64,000 nucleotides of DNA from Phaffia rhodozyma (Eukaryota > Basidiomycota > Tremellomycetes > Cystofilobasidiales > Mrakiaceae): NCBI GenBank assembly GCA_014706385.1, contig JACGZH010000009.1, positions 310,001-374,000 of the forward strand, written 5' to 3'. The notes under the pieces were generated by a model. The model worked only from the letters and a program-made list of their open reading frames with translations, did no database searches and was not told the DNA's origin. A program made the translations under genes and the position numbers. Below, in pieces: positions 13,107 to 23,958 of this stretch (positions are counted from its first letter, which is position 1; each line of letters begins with the position of its first letter).

Positions 13107-15473
13107 TCAGACACCGGCAGACTCGACCCAATCCTTCAATCGCCCTACCAAGCCCAAACCTGTGTCCGACGTTCTCCACCTCAGGTCTGCTCTTTTCGAT
13201 CCCCACTCCTCCGCGGATTCACCAGGCAGAGGAAGGGATGTTCGGTAGAATATCGTGTACGCCGATATCGGTTGATTCCGAGGTCGGGATCGTGGTTGTT
13301 GAGGGTCGAGAGGGAAGGCTTGGAGAGTTTGGATACGCGAGGGTGGTTTGGGTTGGACGATCGTTATCCCTGTTGAGAATCCATAAAGTATATCAGAGCG
13401 CGCGCGCACGCAAACCAGTGCATGCGTTGGGGTTTTACTTTTCGTCAGTCAACGCACAAAGATGCTTTCATGTAAGGAAGCAAAACAGAGCGGGAGTCGA
13501 AAGAATGAAAGAAAGAAGAAGAGGATAATGTAGCACGGACGTTCAAACAAAACAACATCACCCTTTCTGATCCCAACGCCATCGCACCATTCTCTAGCTT
13601 GATGACCCCAAACGACCAACCTCCCAACGTTCTTTCCATCAAACAATTCTAATTCACCCAAGAGCCAACTCCTTCCGTCCTTACCTACGAAGGATTTCAG
13701 TTCGACAGAAGTGACCACGGTCAAGAAGTTAGCGGTTGGTTGATCCAGTGGTTGACCGAATGTAGGAAGTGGTCTAAGGAGATTTGAATGGATATAGGGA
13801 TGGGTAGGATGGGCTTTCTGAGGTTGGTTTGGATGAGGAGGATATGCTTGATCGATAGAAGTTTCAGAATGAACGGATGATGGAACGGATGGACGAGGCT
13901 GAGTGTCGGCCTGTGTAGGGAGGAATGAAGATTCAGTGGATGATTGGAGAGAGTAGGGTGAGTGAGTTGTAAGTGAAGTCTCTAATGGTTGGTCAACATG
14001 CGTCAGGAGAGAAGCAGAGGAGCGCGTCGCTTGCCGGGCTGTTTTCCGAGAGATAGAGGACCGGGTTTGCAAACCCTCTTCGGAGTTCAACTCTCGTAGG
14101 GACTCCTTCACAAGATTCAGGACGTTCGAGGTCCGTCGAGGTCCTTCTGTCGGTCTCGTGGAATCATTTGGTTCAGAGACGGTGTCGTCGACATCAGCAG
14201 TGGGACTGACAGCGGAGGCGGCTGCAGATGTATCGGCGGCGACAGTGAAAGAGAACGATGTCATGCTTAATTCGCGGATAGAATTCATATCAATCGAAGT
14301 CGAGTCAGTCCTCAAGTTCGGCACTTCGAGCCTACTCGGTCGGTCGTCAGTCGAAGGACCGATACCTTGATCGATCGATTCGTCACGATTCATGATCGAT
14401 GCTATCGGCGCCGCCACTAACTCTTCCAGTCTGGTAGAGTGAAGAACAGAACGCTCTCCTGCGTCTTGTCGCTTGTCGGTTTCTTGTTCCTGGCTCTTCT
14501 CACGAGAAGGACGATCAGCAGGAGTAGTATGCTGGATGACATCACTATGAGGTTCGACTATCCTTGGCCTAGTCCGGTGAAGAAAAGAGAAAGTTGTCAT
14601 GTCTGGGTATGGCACTGAGCTTTGAGTAGAATATGTCGGCTGGGCCACGGAAGGGGCAGGATCGTTATTCGAATTAGAGGCAGAGGAGACAAGGGGCAAT
14701 GTTTGGTGATTCGTAGGCAGAATGATAGATGCGTAGTCCAGACAGGAAGATTGTTCTGTTGTGTGCTCACATGAAAAACACCAGGCAAGAGATGAGACAG
14801 AGCTGAAACAAACGAGAAGGAAGGCAACCCATACGACATCAGAGACAGAGAAGGAAGTAGAAGGTAACAACGAACCTTGCATGGCTTTGTCCTGATTTCT
14901 CTGGACCGGTATGTCCAGAACTGTTGTCAACTTTGTCTGTTCTTCCAGAGCGCGGCTTACGTCTCCTGCTTCATCCTTAGGTGTCTCAGACCTTCCATCT
15001 CTTCGCGGTTCCGTATGTTCACTTGAGGCTATCTTGGTTGATTCGTCTTCCGCAACAAGGCCGAGAGTTTGCTGAAGTCCTCTGCGCTCGGCAACTGTGC
15101 CCACCGCCTCTTGAGGCTTGTTTGAACTTCTTCGTCCTTCTCGAGAAAATTCATCGAACGTGGCCTCTACTACTGTTACATGGGCATCCTTCAGATGACC
15201 AGAAGCCGCGTCAAAAGCCACCGAGGTTGGTCGTGCTGACGTGCTCTGAACAGGCGTCAGCCGGGGTGATGAAGGTGAAGGGACTAAAGCATGATCACAC
15301 AAGGACGGGGAAACCGTCAAGATAGGATCAAGTATATCCGAGGTGTGCCAGTCCAGTTGAAGTTTCACTCGCTTAAACGGATGTTCAGAGATCTCAGGAG
15401 GGCTCTGGATATACCGACGAACGGCCTTTCGGGTCGGAGGATTGGTGAAGACGATGTATGTTGGCCGACTCAT
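13107..15473 (-). CDS. Large disordered protein with C-terminal OB-fold-like region
   Basis: A 731-residue protein in two exons: 13541-15473 and 13107-13369, joined as TTT GAA C|GG with frame and length consistent (2,196 bases). The start MSRPTYIVFTNPPTRK was chosen because the preceding in-frame Met residues lie in leader-like sequence. Residues ~1-560 are Ser/Thr/Pro/Gln-rich and probably disordered. The C-terminal ~170 residues look folded: FLTVVTSVELKSFVGKDG, RSWLLGELELFDGKNVGR, LVVWGHQAREW, IRKGDVVLFERITIVQ, then a Pro-rich loop, ISAYTIFYRTSLPLPG and a final helix LGLVGRLKDWVE. The alternation and the 'LVVWG...GDVVLFE.I' pattern are typical of OB-folds of RPA/shieldin-2-like single-strand DNA binders. 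The OB-fold is an inference from pattern; the name is open. A hydrophobic stretch near 14790-14870 may be a short unspliced intron or a true segment. Confidence 0.75.
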
Positions 15474-15622
15474 CGTTGGCAGAAAGAAGTAAAGCGAGAG
15501 TCTCTGATGAGCGGACGAGCTCTGGCGACGTGGGGTTTCGTGTGGGCGATGACGCGTTAACTCCCCCAAGCACAATTCACATCTCTTTCTACTACAAACC
15601 ATCATCAACTACAGTCGCCATC
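15474..15622. promoter_or_regulatory. Compact divergent promoter
   Basis: Only 149 bases separate the start codons of the OB-fold gene (-) and the 75-residue gene (+). Any promoter elements must be shared or overlapping. It contains CT-rich pieces (acatctctttctactac) shortly before the plus-strand ATG. No TATA box is evident. Confidence 0.5.
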
Positions 15623-15950
15623 ATGTCATCTAGTACCGAAGCACCCCAACAGACAGGACCAAAGAGTTCGGAAGACAGAGTCGAGAGATCTGGCTTGGTC
15701 GATATCCATCACAAACCAGACGGTAGTTCCGAGCGAGTCGTCAATCTAGCGGCTCTGGCTCAAGATCGAAAGAACACTGAAGCGTAAGTTCCGACGACCT
15801 CAAAGTTGTGGCATTCTGTCTTCTTTTCTTCTTCACTTGGTGTTTATCAACCCCTGCTTGTCTTGTGCTGTCCGCTTCGTTAGAAAATATAACCGACATC
15901 CCCCTTCAAAGATCACACAGCCTATCGAGCGCAAGGGGGCAGAGATATGA
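15623..15950 (+). CDS. Small hydrophilic protein, unrecognised (75 aa)
   Basis: Two exons, 15623-15784 and 15884-15950, join as GC|A with canonical GTAAGT donor and TTAG acceptor and give about 75 residues. The protein is very hydrophilic (MSSSTEAPQQTGPKSSED at the start, then ERVVNLAALAQDRKNTEA, then KYNRHPPSKITQPIERKG) with no signal peptide or membrane segment. I do not recognise it. The strong splice signals and the sharp end of the open frame shortly after exon 2 support it being a real gene. It is expressed divergently from the OB-fold gene. Confidence 0.6.
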
Positions 15951-16483
15951 AGCAGTGTATCAGTTGAAAGAAGGCTGGACTCTTTCAGCTCACGCCCATC
16001 TGTTTGGACTGAATTTGTTAGTCGTTGTTTGGACACCGATAGCAAGGTTCATTCGCACAGGTTTAACTCAAGACATGAGTCCTTTCCTCTTCACACAGGT
16101 CCTCACGTCTAGAGACTGTTAGAGTTCAAGCGCTTGCCTGTTCACCCTCTTCTCATTCGTGGAAGGTGTATAGATTCAATTCCTGTGGAAACTCACGTCG
16201 TGCCTCTTTATTCAGAATGTATCTTTGTGGAGAGATTTTGTTGGAATGTCACAATCACAGATTTCTGGCTATTTGGAAGTTTGTTAGCCCACTTGATTGC
16301 ATATATAGGTCGGAATAGAAAAAGAGACAGAGAAAGAAAGCACCGAAATGATAGATATACAATGTAGATAGTATCGAGGTTACCGAATGCAAAGCAATGC
16401 GATTAAAAAAGGCAAGACAAAGAAAATAGATAGGCAAAGATGTTGAAATAGCAAGAGAGTCATGGGAATGAACTCGGTCCAGA
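15951..16483. other. Convergent spacer
   Basis: 533 bases between the 75-residue gene (+) and the permease (-), expected to hold both 3' untranslated regions. It becomes A-rich/GA-rich near 16310-16440. No gene is supported. Confidence 0.55.
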
Positions 16484-19400
16484 TCACTTCCGGAATGTAG
16501 CTACACGGACGCCCCCAAATGAGCCTAGATCTCCTTGACTGGGTGATGGACATCCGATTATATGTCTCGAATGTGGAATTTCCAAAGTATCAGATACTGC
16601 TTGGACGATCTACGATTTCAGTCCAAACACAGAAAAGTCAAGGTAGACAGATGTCAGCATGAATGAGACAATCAGAAAAAGAGAGGGTACTTACGATCGG
16701 ATTGAAACTTCCTTGAACGAACTTCAAGTCTATCGTCAAAGCGGGGAACCTATATCATCAATGAGCAACAGACCACATCAGCAAACTAGGATTGAAAGAT
16801 TCTCAAAAAGTCGGAGATGAACAATTGTGGCCTTACGCTTCGTCCAACAGTTTTGAATTAGCCTGTAATTCGGATGGGATGTCCCTCACAGAGTTGTACG
16901 CGTGGATAAGTATCAGGTGGGAAGTCTGTTCGTTGGCTAGAACATATAGAACTACTTGAATGAGCGCAGAAATCTATGGATGATTGAAAAAACAAAGAGG
17001 GTGTCAACATTTAAGGGAAGGAAAGCGAGGTATACACCGTTTATTCCTCTTCTCATCCGGAAAAGAAAAGAAAAAGAGGCAAAAATACAAACCTCGTCCT
17101 CTTTAATCCATGCGACCATCACCTTTCGTTTCGACCGTCTGACTCCTTTGATCAATGATTTTCTCAGCGCGACTCTCAATCCCTTCTCTTTCCCTCCTGT
17201 GCCTTTCCCTCCTTCTTCCATTTCTTCTGGCTCACGATCACCAAGCTTACTCGTCTTGGTTTCCATCGGAACATCACCGTCCTTGTTTTCCTTCAATTTC
17301 CTTCCAAATCCGATCGACATCCAACCTGATCCCCTAGGAATCATTGTTCCTTCACTCTGGTCGACTGCCCAGACGATTGCGCGGAGAATCGATCCAAACC
17401 CAATCTCAGCCGTCCAGAGGACACTGAAAATTCCGACTGCATAGGCCGCGAAGAGGCCCAACGGGAGTGGATTCAACAAGGCATTCCCGATGAGAATAGT
17501 GAAGATGAGAGCATGCACGAGAAGGGTGACTGAAAAACGGGACCGGCAGAATGGAGCAGGGATAGGAAGATTAGGGAGCGTTATCCGGAGTAAGAGGTGA
17601 GATAGCGCGAACTAAAATCACAAGACAGAACATTCAACGGAAGGTCGGATAGTGTCAAGACTTTGAGATCAGACGAGATAAACAAAAAAAAAGCACTGAC
17701 AAGAAGCATCATGAATTCGAAAGAAATCGAGAAAATATTGCTCAGAGTCGTCAAGGAGAACCCAGCCGTAGCATAGAACGCTGTTAGACATCCCAGTTGG
17801 TATAGACATGGTTTAAACATATCAAGTCATTAAAACTAGGTCGTCAAGCATTAAAAGATACGAGAAGAAGAGAAGATGAAAATAGCGGCTAACCTAAGCA
17901 TAAACCAAAGTACATGATGGCCCCAACCCAGTTTGCCTGTGTTCTCTCCCACCTTCGCCCCCAACTCTCGGGCAGCACATTGTCTTTACTCAACTCTTCA
18001 ACCAACGCACAACAGGCCACTCCCCCACAGAGCACGCCGCCGCAGAGAACAGCTACCGCATCCACCACAACAAAGATCGAGAGCCATCGGCCTCCACCGC
18101 CAGAAGTCGAGATGGAAGCTAAGAGGGCAAGAACGTTGGAGGCTGAGAGAAGAGAGGGAAGAGGGACTAGCGCGTGCAACATGATGAGAAGAGGGACGTT
18201 CAAGAGGAGAGCTCCTACATCGAGGGATGCAGAACGAGGATACGGTTAACAGGTTTGGATTGCAAAGAGAGGACGAGGTTGAAAGCAACGTACCATACAG
18301 TAGATTCCTCAATGCTTTTGAGTATACTCCCGGTTTTATTTGCTCTATAAATCTATGTAAAATTTAACGTATGTCGATTAGCCTTGAACGCATTTACACA
18401 CGCCTCTTCGGATAATAGAGCAACATAGCTTACGTCGGTAAGCATTCTACTCCAGTCACGCCCAGAAAGCCAATACAGATCCCATTGAATACTGCTCTGA
18501 CCGCCCCGTTACCGCCGTCCCACGATTTGACTGAGAGATTCCAGTTAGACAACAGTGTGGTGTTGCCTTCTCGAATCCAGGCCACGGTAGAGACCACCAT
18601 TAGAAGGGCCATGGTAAATAACTTATTCGATGACGCATCAATACCAAGCAAGTGATAGCGAGCGAATCAAAAATCAATCACGACTGATTAGAAGACATGT
18701 ACAAACCAGAAAGATACGTTTGAGAAAGCTTACATGGAATAAGCAAATTGACAAAGTTAACTTGGTCGAGTCCTTAACACCTGCCAACAGCAGAGCGGTA
18801 AACACTATTCCAGATCGATTCCAACAACGAATGTACATCTGAATTTGAGTCAACGGATTCTTTCTCCTCTCTTATGATATGTGAAGCACACATGGCTATC
18901 GAGAGTAGAACCTACCGATCAAGATCAGGATCCCAATCAGATACTCTTTGAACGGCAAATTCTTTGCTTCTCCGTTGATATATGCCGCTGCCGTTCCAGC
19001 CGATACGGTCCCGGTGGCCACCCTGTACGTTTTTAAAGAGTGACTTCAGCTATGACAGATCCATACGAGTAGTCACATCAACGAATATACTCTTTTCGAG
19101 TACAGACCTCACACGTCAAGAAGGGTGACTGCGGCTCCAACAAGACCCATTGTCTTTCCAGAGACGCTCAAGAGATATGCATACTATGTTGTGTTAACAA
19201 GGATAAAAACGTGAGAGCACGGTGAGCATGGGTAAGAGGTTCGAGACGGCGATCACACCCGGGTTGATACATACGTTTCCTCCGTTGATTCGCATTGCTC
19301 CTCCAAGCTCCACCATGATTCCTCGCCAGAGGAGCAGGATCAAGCAGGCTATCATCATTGAGAGAGGCGAGAGGACTTTTCCAGTTTGACACAATGCAGG

Positions 19401-20600
19401 CAATCTATCGTTCAATGAGAGTGATTCAACACGAAGTTTGAATCAACAATAAACTTTCTGGTGTATACATCGCACAGAGAATAGAAAGAGTTTATGATGG
19501 ACTGACGAGTAGAAGACACTGCCAAAGACAGCATTTCCGGCAACACTTGTCGCCTTGAATTGACCTAAAAGGTTGTTGGTATCTAGTCTGGAAAGTACCT
19601 TTTGCTCGGCTTGAAGAACCGCTGAAGGCGAAAGAGGAATGTATGCTACAGAGCCCCAACCCTGTAGTAACGTGAAGCCCCCATATGGTCTTATTATTCA
19701 TCAGGACGAGACACTGAAAACCAGAACGAAGAAAAAAAACCGGACTTACAGCGAATTCCTGAGAGTATGAATTGAGAGCAAGCAACATATATGGGTGGAA
19801 TCAGAAATCAGCGCCGACCAAGGAGGAATGAATAGTTCTACAACAAAGGACCGACCCAATCATCATCCAGACCAACGTCTTCTGTATTTAAAGCTCCTCC
19901 CACTTTCTTCCTTTTGAGACTTCCAGGCTGGGTTTGTGTCTTGAGACGACGGACGATCTGGAGTGAAGCGCAGGTATTGGGCGTTAAGGCGATTGGCCTA
20001 TGTCAATATAGCTGATGGTATATACTAGGAAAACATACAGTTTCGAATTCTGACCTCTCGAACGAGGGAGGCAGGAATGAGCTATCCAAATTAGCATCTT
20101 CTGGAACAAGAGGCGGCCGAAGAATACAACAGAGGTATTGTCAGTATGGGATGGATGTCGAATAAGGAACAGAAACGAGAGAAGAACTAGGTACCTCTTA
20201 TCCTCGACATCCTCTTCGATCCAACAGACTCTTCTCCATCCTTTGCATCCCATCCAATCGCCCTTTCCTTTCCGGCTTTGATAGCGCGTCTCCGAACAAA
20301 ATCAATGTCGCCCAGGCTGTTCATCTCTTCTTCTTCCTCCTCTTCTTCTATCGTGTTGTCCTCTTCAATTTCGAATCCGTCATCGACGAAATCTAGTTCA
20401 TGGGAGACTGAGAGATCGGAGCGTAATCCTTCCGAACCAGTTTGAGTATCAACCGAAAGCGCATTGGAGGTCTGACGGCTCCTACTTGGGACGACAGGAT
20501 TCGAGTTTCGACTGTTTCCATCAATGTTGACGTTGGATGAGACCCCAGGAGGGCGAGACCAGTCGTGTGCCTCCGGGGATACCATATGAGCGCCGGGCAT
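16484..20600 (-). CDS. Amino-acid permease (APC/SLC12-like), fungal
   Basis: A multi-spanning transporter of the amino acid-polyamine-organocation superfamily, split into well over ten exons. The N-terminal cytosolic part (20600 to ~20195, MPGAHMVSPEAHDWSRPP onward) is Ser-rich with an acidic run of eight Glu. Downstream the family segments appear in order: GWGSVAYIPLSPSAVLQAEQ, FKATSVAGNAVFGSVFYS, LSPLSMMIACLILLLWRG followed by IMVELGGAMRINGGN, SGKTMGLVGAAVTLLDV, NLPFKEYLIGILIL, NGAVRAVFNGICIGFLGVTG and LRNLLYGTL. The motifs AVAGN-like and GFLGVTG.E are characteristic of basidiomycete permeases of this group. The protein ends SFGGVRVATFRK before the stop at 16484-16486. Substrate cannot be told. 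Exon borders in 16700-18400 were only partly resolved. It is divergent from the T-protein gene. Confidence 0.85.
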
Positions 20601-21441
20601 GATGTGGTATGTAGTTGTGGGCGTAAACGAGGCTGAACAAAATATATGTGCACCTTGAGAATCACGTGACCACAACGTGGGCTTAGCTGAAACACGTAAT
20701 GGCCCCTTTTCTCACAGTAACCTTAACGTGGCTCTGACAACACGACGTTGTCTGTTGATGCCGGTCGGGTGGATGAGGTTGGTCATGATTGAGGGAAAGC
20801 TTTCGAAGTGAAGAGAGGAAGGGAAATAGAGAGATGCAAGGTAAGAAAGAAAATAAGTAAGATTCATTAGAGGAAAGGGATTGCGCCGGTTGAAGAAGGT
20901 ATCGTTGTGTGCGCTCGAGAATTCTCATGTTTTATATACATCTTGGAAGAAAGCAACTTGACTCGTGCTGGTTCTGAATGTGTTTGAAGAAACATGTAGA
21001 GTTCCAGAAGACGAACAGTTGAGGTTGTTGGAAAGTTGAAGGTTGTCATCTATCTTATCTCGAAAGCTGTTCCAAAGATTGCGACCATCTTGCTTCCAGG
21101 GATTCTAAACATTCTCCTTCTTGACCGCTCTGATGATACTGGATATAAGATCAAACATATCTAGCTCCAAATGCGAATGGTCAACTATGATCGTGTTTAT
21201 TCAATTGATGATCACAGCCATCCATGTTGGAAGAACTAGGACATGCTAGGAGAAGGAAGCGCCTTATCTAACAGGCAATCACGCTTGATAACCATCGGAC
21301 CGCTTTTTCTTTCTTCGGTGCTCACCATCAGCATTATATATTCTCTCCAATTTTTCTCTCTCCGTTTTTTCTTTCTTCTTCTTCTTCTTCTTCGTCTCTC
21401 AGCCTTATTTCCTTCTTGCTTGTCCTCCCTTTTCTGCAGTG
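20601..21441. promoter_or_regulatory. Divergent spacer, permease / glycine cleavage T protein
   Basis: 841 bases between divergent starts. It holds a TC/CTT tract right before the T-protein start (about 21340-21435), usual for fungal promoters/leaders, and CACGTGA-type sites (tcacgtgacc near 20662, aaacacgtaatgg near 20691) that resemble E-box bHLH targets. No other gene is supported; minus-strand ORFs of about 60-80 codons here show no family signal. Confidence 0.5.
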
Positions 21442-23187
21442 ATGCAATCCTCCAAGATATCTCTTCTTCGGAATCTTCCAACTCGGGCAATCCGCGTCCA
21501 GCCTGCCTGGAGATATCTTTCGCCTATCGTTTCGGCTAGGTCCTACGCTTCAAGCACCGACTCTGTCTGTTTCTGCTTCCGCTTCTTCTCTCTTTCCTCT
21601 CGTGAAGTCGTTAGAGCATTTCCTTACGCCTGAACTTTCCCTTTCTGATTGTTCTGTCCACTCAGCCTGATGACCTATCCAAGACGCCGCTCTATGATTT
21701 CCATCTCGCGAATGAGGGAAAGCTTGTTCCTTTCGCCGGGTTTGCTATGCCTCTCTCTTACGGTTCCGACGGCGGAGCGTCCTTATCGCACACCCACGTT
21801 CGGACCAAAGCTGGTCTATTCGATGTGTCTCACATGGTTCAAACCTACTTCCGAGGACCATCTGCTAGGGAGTTCCTTGAGTCTATCACGCCTAGCGATC
21901 TGAAGGCTTTGCCTCCCTTCTCCGGCTCATTGAGCGTCCTATTGAACGACAAAGGGGGAATCGTGGACGATACCATCATCACCAAACACGAGAACGACGA
22001 GACTTTTTATGTAGTGACGAATGCGGGTAGGAGAGCTGAGGACCTGCATTTGTTCAAGGAAAAGATCCAGGCTTGGGAGAAGGCCGGGAAGGGCAAGGTC
22101 GAGATGGAGGTCCTCGATGGCTGGGGTTTGGTCGCCCTTCAAGGTAGGTGCATATATTGACGAGAGATTGGAGTGTATCTGTTCAAGCTAGACTGAATGT
22201 CATTATTGCCATTAAATAGGACCGAAGGCGGCCGAAATTCTTCAGTCGTTGACGTCAACGGATCTGTCCACTCTCTACTTTGGGCAGTCTACATTCATTG
22301 AGATATCTGGGGTCAAAGTTCACGTTGCCCGAGGAGGATACACTGGAGAGGACGGATTCGAAGTTAGTTTCTTCCACACGCACTTCCTAAATACGAGAGA
22401 TGTTGTTTACTGACCTTTGTCTGTATCCTCCAGATCTCTCTGCCTCCTGCGGAGACGGTTCGGCTGACCACCTTATTGAAAGAACACGAGGACGTCAAGT
22501 TGACGGGACTTGGACCAAGAGATAGCTTGCGACTGGAAGCTGGAATGTGTCTCTACGGACACGATCTCGATGAGAGCGTGAGTCCAGTGGAAGCTGGACT
22601 GAGCTGGGTTATCGGTATGTTCTCTTTAACAGAGACTCTGTTCTTGATTTGCCGAGCCTTGTCTGATTGTTTATTGGGGTTTTCCTTCATATCCGCTTAT
22701 GTCGATCTCAAACAGGCAAAGGACGACGTGAAGCAGCCGACTTCCCTGGCGCATCCATCATTCTCGCTCAGCTTGCGAGTCCGTCGACTCTGACGCGTCG
22801 TCGAGTGGGTCTGCTCTCCGAGTCTGGGCCTCCATTTAGAGAGGGCTCGCTCGTGTTCCCTCGATTGCCCAAGGGATCGGACGTTCCTCCTGCGGATCAG
22901 GCCGTTGGAGTTGTTACTAGCGGAATACCCGGAGTCAGCTTGAAGAAGAATATAGGAATGGGCTATCTCAAGAAAGGTTCCTGGAAGAAGGGGACTGAGG
23001 TTAGTTGTGGTTCTAGGCCGACAATCCTATTCTGTATCTGCTACTCGAAAGTAGACTTTTCTTACAAAGCTCTGCTTGCGCCGTCGTTTGAAATCTTCAG
23101 ATCAGTATCCAGGTCCGGAAGAAGTTGTACGACGGAGTCGTAGCCGGAATGCCGTTCGTACCCACTGGATACTACAAAAAGCCATGA
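21442..23187 (+). CDS. GCV1: Aminomethyltransferase, glycine cleavage system T protein
   Basis: Mitochondrial tetrahydrofolate-dependent T protein of the glycine cleavage complex: releases ammonia from the aminomethyl group on H protein and forms 5,10-methylene-THF. Six exons (21442-21564, 21666-22143, 22220-22362, 22434-22614, 22716-22999, 23101-23187) total 1,296 bases and 431 residues, close to other fungal T proteins. The N-terminus [19 protein letters not shown] with a later RSYASS is a mitochondrial presequence. Family marks in order: [88 protein letters not shown] and a C-terminal [12 protein letters not shown]. The catalytic-region Asp of GGIVDD is present. Firm call. Confidence 0.96.
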
Positions 23188-23958
23188 GGGTGAAGGAACG
23201 CAAAGGAATAGATCAGATAAGATTGTAAAAGTGTCTGTCGTATACATGGTTGTCGATTGGGTTACTATTCTATATATCTTTTTCTATCGACGAACTCCGG
23301 ACAGCGCCTCTCCATCCTGTAAGAACACATATACAAGATCAGAGCGAACAGCCATGCCCGAATCTTCAACGGCCACAAAGAAGCATACTTAAAGGCAATG
23401 TATCTATGCGTACAGTTCAAGGCAGATTGTGGCGCAAGCCTCACGTGAGAACTCTGCACCGCCCAGTCACGGTAAGACCAACCTCTCATTCTGGGTTCAA
23501 TCCACAAACACTTCTGATAATTCGCATGGGTTCTGCCCATTGTATGTTGTGTGCGTGTGTATGTCGAGGCGTTTCTTGATATTCTGCTGCTGCTGAGATA
23601 TTTGGCCTAACGTTCTTCTCCTTCCGCTGTGCTCTCAGAAGAACAAGAAAAGAAGAGGAAATAAGCAAAAGACGAAGGATTAAGCATGAGCCGCTTCTGT
23701 CCTATGCGATCCGCCACTGGATCCTACCTCTCAAGCAGGCCTTCGACGTTGCTGATGAATACAGGCATCGCAGTGTCTTCAAGACCTCATGATTTCTCAT
23801 CAGTTCATCTGATTAGGTATGGATTACTCTCAACCTAGCCTTTTCTATATTGGTTAGACGACAAGTGTTGATGATTGTCGTGGATGACCCGATGTGTTTC
23901 TTATTGTCATTTCCTTGTCTTCTCTCTTCCACTCCTCTCACTCGTTCTCTTTCTATGG
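23188..23958. other. Spacer between T protein and PIF1-type helicase
   Basis: 771 bases between two plus-strand genes. Contains a possible very small spliced gene (23406-23683, listed separately); the remainder shows only short ORFs and CT-rich leader-like sequence before 23959. Confidence 0.5.
23406..23683 (+). CDS. Possible tiny basic protein, two exons
   Basis: A candidate only. Exon 23406-23471 (MRTVQGRLWRKPHVRTLHRP, then VT) ends at a GTAAGA donor, and a CTCTCAG acceptor leads to 23639-23683 (KNKKRRGNKQKTKD, stop). The joined 36 residues are strongly basic, like small ribosomal or nucleolar proteins, and the frame stays open upstream of the ATG, so an earlier exon may exist. I do not recognise a family. 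It may equally be chance in a 3' region. Confidence 0.3.

Noticed and set aside
16956..17444. 162-codon plus-strand ORF
   Set aside because: Lies antisense over permease exons; hydrophobic membrane segments are on the minus strand.
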